DNA of 9,974 bases from Bacteroidales bacterium (GTDB taxonomy: Bacteria; Bacteroidota; Bacteroidia; Bacteroidales; Bacteroidaceae), in assembly GCA_004555245.1 (NCBI GenBank), contig SFIS01000101.1, positions 1-9,974 of the forward strand, read 5' to 3'. Under the pieces are notes generated by a model that worked only from the letters and a program-made list of their open reading frames with translations, was not told the DNA's origin and did not search any database. Positions within the stretch are counted from its first letter, which is position 1. Every line of letters starts with the position of its first letter. The position numbers were made by a program, and so were the translations under genes. Of this stretch, positions 5,741 to 9,974 are shown piece by piece.

Positions 5741-8471
5741 GAAGAAGAAAGAGAACAAGGGTCCGCAGGTCATCGACGACCTCAAGTTCGAGATAGAGAA
5801 CGGTGTGGAGTCTAATCTTGAGACAGCATACAGCGAGGCTGCAACGGCTGACGTTAATGCTCATATCTCTGCTGCAAACACCATCATAGCAGATTATCAG
5901 AAGAAGCTGAAAGAAAACTATCCTCTCTCTACATCTCTGGAACCTGCCATCGAGGAAGCTCAAGAGAAAGTGGAGAATGCGGAGGCCGCTCTCGCAGCAT
6001 CGAAGGATGTTCCTTCCGACCACTACAAAATCGTCGCTATGCTCAGTGGCATAGAGGATTCGCTCGAAGCTGCTGAGGATAAAGCTAAGGTAGAGCAGGC
6101 TGAGGCAGAGCAGGCTCAGGCTATTCAAGACCAGTTCGATGCTTACGACGCTCAGATTAAGCTTATCGCTGACGGTAGCGACGAGACAGGCGCACTGGGT
6201 ATCAACGACTACAAGTCGCCGTTTGAGTATGCTGACAAGCTCACAGACCTCCTCGCTGCCGGCGATGCTGCTGTCGAGGCTGCTAATGATGCCAACGAAA
6301 AGGCTAAGAAGCTGGGATATAACGACACCGACAGTCCGTCGAACATACAGATTGGAACGGAAGAGGTTGTAAAGTATCAGTATAGGTTTAATCCTAATAA
6401 GATAATCACGGTTGAAGAATATAATAAACTCAGTCGGTGGGATCAGAATTGGTACAAGAAAATCACCGTTCAAGAGCCTATCTACTATCCAGGCACAGCG
6501 AAGGAATATGTTGAGGAGAAGATTGCAGAGGCACAGACTGCTCTTGACAACATAAAGAAGAAGGTTGCAGAACTGGAGGCTACCGACGCTAAGGCTATCG
6601 TTGACGGCATGCACGACAAGGTGCAGAAGACACTCATCCCACTCTACAACCGCGCTGTGGCTAACGGCGGCGAGGAGGAAGGACTGGCAGCCGTTTACGA
6701 GGACATCAACACGCTGCTCGCGGGACTCGATACAAGCGAGCTGACAGAAGAAGAGATTGAGGCTGCCGCTTCGGAAGAGAACCAGAAGGCTGTTGATGCT
6801 AAGATAGAGACTCTGACAAAGAGAATTGCGGCGCTCGACAATGAGCTGCAGGCTTACAACTCTCTCACTAAACAGCTCGACGACGTGAAGGCTGAACTGG
6901 AGAAAGTGAAGGCTGGCATTGCAGAATCTGAATTTGCTGACGAACTGACCACCGCATTTGGCAGTGACATCGCAAGCATCGATGGCAAGATTTCTGAGAC
7001 AGAGAAGGGTATCGATGCCGACCACGCTAACAACCGCTGCGGAAAAGAGACTGCAAAGGTCAAGGAAGAAGACGTCGAGGCTATCTCTACTTCGATAAAG
7101 GCTCTCAGCGAAGAAATCGACGAGAAGACGAAGGAGCTGCAGAAGGCTAAAGAGGATGCTGCAATCCTTGCGGCTAACGCTGAGGCGTACGATGCAGAGA
7201 AAGCTAAGCTCGAAGGTCTCACGACAACTCTCGACAGCACATGGGAGACTCTCTGCAAGGATAATGTTGACGTATGGACTGAGTTCGACAAGACGAAAGA
7301 AAGCATAGCAACTCAGATAGCCGAGGCTCTCGCCGCTCTCGAGGCTGAGAAGACAGCTGCCGATGCCGAGCCTCGCAACATCAGCACTGAGGCTGCAGAA
7401 CAGGCTTACACCGAAATCGATGCCGCTATAAAGAAGATGGCGAAGGACGCTGATGACAGACAGAGCGCATACAACGCTCAGCTCGCCGCCGTTCAGCAAA
7501 GCATCAACGACCTCGCGACAGCATACGACGAACTGGAAATCTCTGACACAGCCGCTGCCGACGCTGAAGTGACCGATGCACGACAGGCTATGGAGAAGGC
7601 AATCGGCGACCTCCAGGAAAAAGTGATTACGCCGGACAACATCGCTGACGTGGAGACTGCCGTCGCTGCCGCAGAAGAACAGCTTGAGGCTCTCAAGACT
7701 CTTATCGAGCAGAAGACATACATCCCAGGCGACATCAACGAATCAGGCGAAGTGAACATCGACGACCTGCTGCTCATCCGCAACATCGTGCTCGGAAAGA
7801 AGGACACGACAGAACTGACGGAGAATCAGAGAAAGGCTGCCGACCTCAACGGCGACGGACAGTTCACTGTTGCAGACCTCGTGATGCTGAACAACATCTA
7901 TGTCTATGACAATCCTGCCGGTTCGGTCGTGAACTATACGAAAGGAAAGCTGCGCATCGCAGAGCCGGGAACGCTCGACATGCAGATTGCAGCAGAGCGC
8001 ATGGACATCGCTCTCAACAGCGCAATGCCATACGCAGCTATACAGATGGATGTTACGCTGCCTGTCGGTGTCGTAATGAAAGATGTGACATTCGCAGGAG
8101 ACACACAGAAAGTACTTGTCGCAACGAATGTGCTTGACAACGGTGCATGCCGAATCGTGATGTATTCTGCCGACGGCTCTGCAATGCTGCCAGGTGCAGC
8201 AAACCTGCTCCACCTGCGCCTCGCAGGAGAGGGCAACGGATTTGTCGCTATCGACAACATCATCGCTGCAACATCTGACGGCACTTCATACAGCCTCGCC
8301 GCAATCACGGGCAACCACAACATCAGCACCGGCATCAGCGCAACGGAGACTGAAGGCGAGAATGAATACTCGGTATTCAGCACTAACGGTGTGGTGAGCA
8401 AGACGCTCAAGAAGGGTGTCAACATCGTACGCGATGCTGCTGGACGCGTGAAGAAGATTCTCGTGAAATAA
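5721..8471 (+). CDS. Giant coiled-coil protein, C-terminal part with dockerin and cohesin-like domain
   Basis: This is the third piece of the gene begun at 1987, residues 1245-2160 of the reconstruction. A frame-internal ATG upstream at 5616 exists but would add about 35 out-of-frame residues. Order of parts: helical repeats to about 1910, interrupted near 1440-1504 by an A/T-richer aromatic segment (KYQYRFNPNK, RWDQNWYKK, PIYYPG). Next comes a two-repeat type I dockerin at 1914-1974, then a cohesin-like beta-sandwich at about 1985-2115 containing IQMDVTLPVGV. Last is a tail of about 43 residues with YSVFSTNGVVSKTLKKG and GRVKKILVK. Such tails end many secreted Prevotella/Bacteroides proteins and resemble type IX secretion type A sorting tails; that assignment is inferred. 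Dockerins normally end a protein and bind a cohesin on a scaffold; here one sits directly before a cohesin-like domain in the same chain. Helical segments start with A-Y-N/D at 6855, 7188 and 7470. Confidence 0.85.
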   Translation, partial: FTDAYDKKKKENKGPQVIDDLKFEIENGVESNLETAYSEAATADVNAHISAANTIIADYQKKLKENYPLSTSLEPAIEEAQEKVENAEAALAASKDVPSDHYKIVAMLSGIEDSLEAAEDKAKVEQAEAEQAQAIQDQFDAYDAQIKLIADGSDETGALGINDYKSPFEYADKLTDLLAAGDAAVEAANDANEKAKKLGYNDTDSPSNIQIGTEEVVKYQYRFNPNKIITVEEYNKLSRWDQNWYKKITVQEPIYYPGTAKEYVEEKIAEAQTALDNIKKKVAELEATDAKAIVDGMHDKVQKTLIPLYNRAVANGGEEEGLAAVYEDINTLLAGLDTSELTEEEIEAAASEENQKAVDAKIETLTKRIAALDNELQAYNSLTKQLDDVKAELEKVKAGIAESEFADELTTAFGSDIASIDGKISETEKGIDADHANNRCGKETAKVKEEDVEAISTSIKALSEEIDEKTKELQKAKEDAAILAANAEAYDAEKAKLEGLTTTLDSTWETLCKDNVDVWTEFDKTKESIATQIAEALAALEAEKTAADAEPRNISTEAAEQAYTEIDAAIKKMAKDADDRQSAYNAQLAAVQQSINDLATAYDELEISDTAAADAEVTDARQAMEKAIGDLQEKVITPDNIADVETAVAAAEEQLEALKTLIEQKTYIPGDINESGEVNIDDLLLIRNIVLGKKDTTELTENQRKAADLNGDGQFTVADLVMLNNIYVYDNPAGSVVNYTKGKLRIAEPGTLDMQIAAERMDIALNSAMPYAAIQMDVTLPVGVVMKDVTFAGDTQKVLVATNVLDNGACRIVMYSADGSAMLPGAANLLHLRLAGEGNGFVAIDNIIAATSDGTSYSLAAITGNHNISTGISATETEGENEYSVFSTNGVVSKTLKKGVNIVRDAAGRVKKILVK
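7728..7911 (+). other. Type I dockerin module inside the giant protein
   Basis: Two EF-hand-like calcium loops are visible. The first is GDINESGEVNIDDLLLIRN (D, N, S, E, N, D at the loop positions, then the LLLIRNIVLG helix). The second is ADLNGDGQFTVADLVMLNN. The linker KKDTTELTENQRKA has normal length. Both loops keep the acidic or Asn ligands, so calcium folding should be intact. Its binding partner is unknown; candidates are the cohesin-like domains 80 bp downstream in the same gene and at 8660-9530 in the next gene. Confidence 0.85.
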
Positions 8472-8487
8472 CCGTAAAGCGTAGAAC

Positions 8488-8525
8488 GGACAGCCAGAGG
8501 CGACAATACGCTGCTCTGGCTGTCC
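8488..8525. terminator. 12-bp hairpin between the two large genes
   Basis: GGACAGCCAGAG (8488-8499) pairs perfectly with CTCTGGCTGTCC (8514-8525), with an inner GCG/CGC pair in the loop. It begins 16 bp after the stop of the giant gene, which favours a terminator or transcript-end stabiliser. It is followed by CTTC and an A8 run instead of a U-tract, so termination could be partial and allow read-through into the gene at 8568. No TAnnTTTG promoter is visible in the 96-bp gap. Confidence 0.55.
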
Positions 8526-8567
8526 CTTCAAAAAAAATTATCTGAATAAAAAAAACATACTCGAACA

Positions 8568-9974
8568 ATGATGAAGACTTTTATAAAAGATAAACAGTAT
8601 GGCAGACGCCTGCTCAGCGTTCTCTCTATGCTTGCCGTCGCTGTCATCGCATGGGGCGACAACATCACGGTGTCGATGTCTGACTTCTCCATTACGCCGG
8701 GAGAGACACACACCGTCGCCATCGATGTAACAAGCGACGTGAGATGCGGCTCAGCCTTCGGAGGCATCATCGACCTGCCTGCCGGACTGACTTTCGTGGC
8801 AGTAGAGGACGAAGAACTCATGACAAAGAATGCAGACCGATGCACCACGGATCATAAGTTAACGTATGCAACAAAGGCTGGAAACCCCGCGTTAAAAGAC
8901 AACCAACTGAAATTCTCTCTCTTATCATTCGGCGGAAAGAATCTTAAAGGAACGGAGGGAACGGTGCTCTCATTCAAGGTGAAGGCATCAGATGAACTCG
9001 CTGAGGATTCGAAAATCACGATTCTCGAATGTCAGGTGGCAGGGAACGACGGCGAAACAAGCGTAACGTGTGAATGTAGCGCAAACGTTCATAACGATGC
9101 TTTTGTACCTACGCTAATGAACCTTACAGCGCAGCCATTCAACATTACGCCGACAAAGGAATACGACCTGACCTTCGCCTTCGAGAAGAACAAGGATGTG
9201 ACTGCCTTCCAGGCTGACATCACATTGCCTGACGGGATGTCGTTCAAGATGATCGACGAAGACGAAGAGGAATATGTCAAGTTCGACGCAAGCCGTCTCG
9301 CTGACCATACCGGTACGGCGAATTTGCTGAACGGCGGGAAGACGCTGCGTGTACTCCTGATGTCTTTCGAGAACAAAAACATAAAGCTCGACGAAGGTAA
9401 TTTCTTCACTGTCAGAGTGAAAGCTGATGCGACACTGGCTGAGAATACGGAAATGACAGTATCGAAAATTGAGTTTGTTCAGAGTAACGGCAATCAATTA
9501 AAACCTGCTGATTTCACCATCGCTGTATCTAACCCGGACATTGCTGCAAAAGCTGACGCGGACGAAAAGATTGCAAAGCTGAAAAGTGACTTTGAGAGCA
9601 CGAAGCTTGATGTCGCAGAGGCTCCTGAGAGCGTGCAGAATCTCGTGAAGGACGACATCACCATCTTGCAAGAGAAGATTGATGCCATCGACGCTGCACT
9701 GGCGCAGGACGTGACAAACGGCGACGTAGCAGCGAATACTGTAACTCGCGAGGCTGCCATCACTGAGGCATCAGCCCTGCTCGCCGCGCTGAATATTAAA
9801 CTGTCAGATGCACAGGCGGCTTACGAAGCTAACGAGAAGCAGCACACTGCCGACCTCGCTGCAATTGACGAGGTGAAGAAAGCTCTCGAGGCTGCAAAGA
9901 CAGAGATTGCTGAGATGGCAGAGAGCGTGCAGACACTCGTCGCTGAGGACATCACAGCAGCAGAGACTGCTGTT
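8568..9974 (+). CDS. Secreted cohesin-like / coiled-coil protein, partial at window end
   Basis: The frame is open from tandem ATG codons at 8568 and 8571 to the window end (469 codons) with no stop, so the 3' end is missing. Numbering here starts from the second ATG. A basic N-terminus (MKTFIKDKQYGRR) and a hydrophobic core (LLSVLSMLAVAVIAW) form a signal peptide ending near residue 28-31. Two cohesin-like beta-sandwich domains follow. The first, about 34-165, holds SMSDFSITPGETHTVAIDV and GGIIDLPAGLTF; the second, about 183-320, holds FNITPTKEYDLTFAFE and FQADITLPDGMSF. From about residue 323 the protein becomes acidic helical repeat like the upstream gene. One element recurs in register 294 nt (98 residues) apart: ESVQNLVKDDIT (9627) and ESVQTLVAEDIT (9921). 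Same strand, spacing and design as its neighbour suggest one operon and a joint function. A dockerin and sorting tail may lie beyond the window, but that cannot be seen. Confidence 0.85.
   Translation, partial: MMKTFIKDKQYGRRLLSVLSMLAVAVIAWGDNITVSMSDFSITPGETHTVAIDVTSDVRCGSAFGGIIDLPAGLTFVAVEDEELMTKNADRCTTDHKLTYATKAGNPALKDNQLKFSLLSFGGKNLKGTEGTVLSFKVKASDELAEDSKITILECQVAGNDGETSVTCECSANVHNDAFVPTLMNLTAQPFNITPTKEYDLTFAFEKNKDVTAFQADITLPDGMSFKMIDEDEEEYVKFDASRLADHTGTANLLNGGKTLRVLLMSFENKNIKLDEGNFFTVRVKADATLAENTEMTVSKIEFVQSNGNQLKPADFTIAVSNPDIAAKADADEKIAKLKSDFESTKLDVAEAPESVQNLVKDDITILQEKIDAIDAALAQDVTNGDVAANTVTREAAITEASALLAALNIKLSDAQAAYEANEKQHTADLAAIDEVKKALEAAKTEIAEMAESVQTLVAEDITAAETAV

Noticed and set aside
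5688..7499. Open frame of 603 codons on the minus strand
   Set aside because: It is the antisense shadow of Ala/Glu/Lys-rich coding DNA: Leu/Ser/Cys-rich, no motif, fully overlapping the dockerin-containing gene whose frame is well supported.

Overview
The window most likely comes from a Bacteroidales genome, Prevotella-like. Four things suggest this: promoter elements of the TAnnTTTG type, A/T-rich start regions without Shine-Dalgarno sequences, a stand-alone LytTR regulator, and large secreted proteins carrying dockerin and cohesin-like domains plus a C-terminal tail of the KGVNIV...GRVKKILVK type. The genus is an inference from style; there is no rRNA or marker gene here.

Layout. Positions 1-800 are largely non-coding: a repeat block rich in GTTGTC (1-152), a possible tiny transcription unit (promoter 218-225, 35-codon ORF, hairpin 386-404), then about 400 bases where I see no convincing gene. 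A 121-aa LytTR DNA-binding protein lies at 809-1174. Positions 1175-1986 are non-coding and contain a nested, mirror-symmetric hairpin array (1315-1593) with REP-like architecture, a second copy of the repeat block found at the window start, a strong hairpin and a candidate promoter.

From 1987 to 8471 runs one giant gene for a secreted, mostly coiled-coil protein. In this sequence it is split over three reading frames by two shifts of the same direction (near 5161-5168 and in a T5 run at 5718-5722). Removing one base at each site restores a single 2160-residue protein: signal peptide, about 1890 residues of acidic alpha-helical repeats, a complete two-repeat dockerin, a cohesin-like beta domain and a short C-terminal sorting-type tail.

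After a 12-bp hairpin, a second gene of related design starts at 8568 and is cut by the window end. It encodes a signal peptide, two cohesin-like domains and then the same kind of helical repeat.

Taken together, the two large proteins look like parts of a cell-surface or extracellular fibrous assembly. Cohesin-like and dockerin modules could join long helical rods, inside one protein or between the two. The LytTR protein is a possible local regulator. No enzymatic domain is visible in either large protein, so their substrate or partner is unknown.
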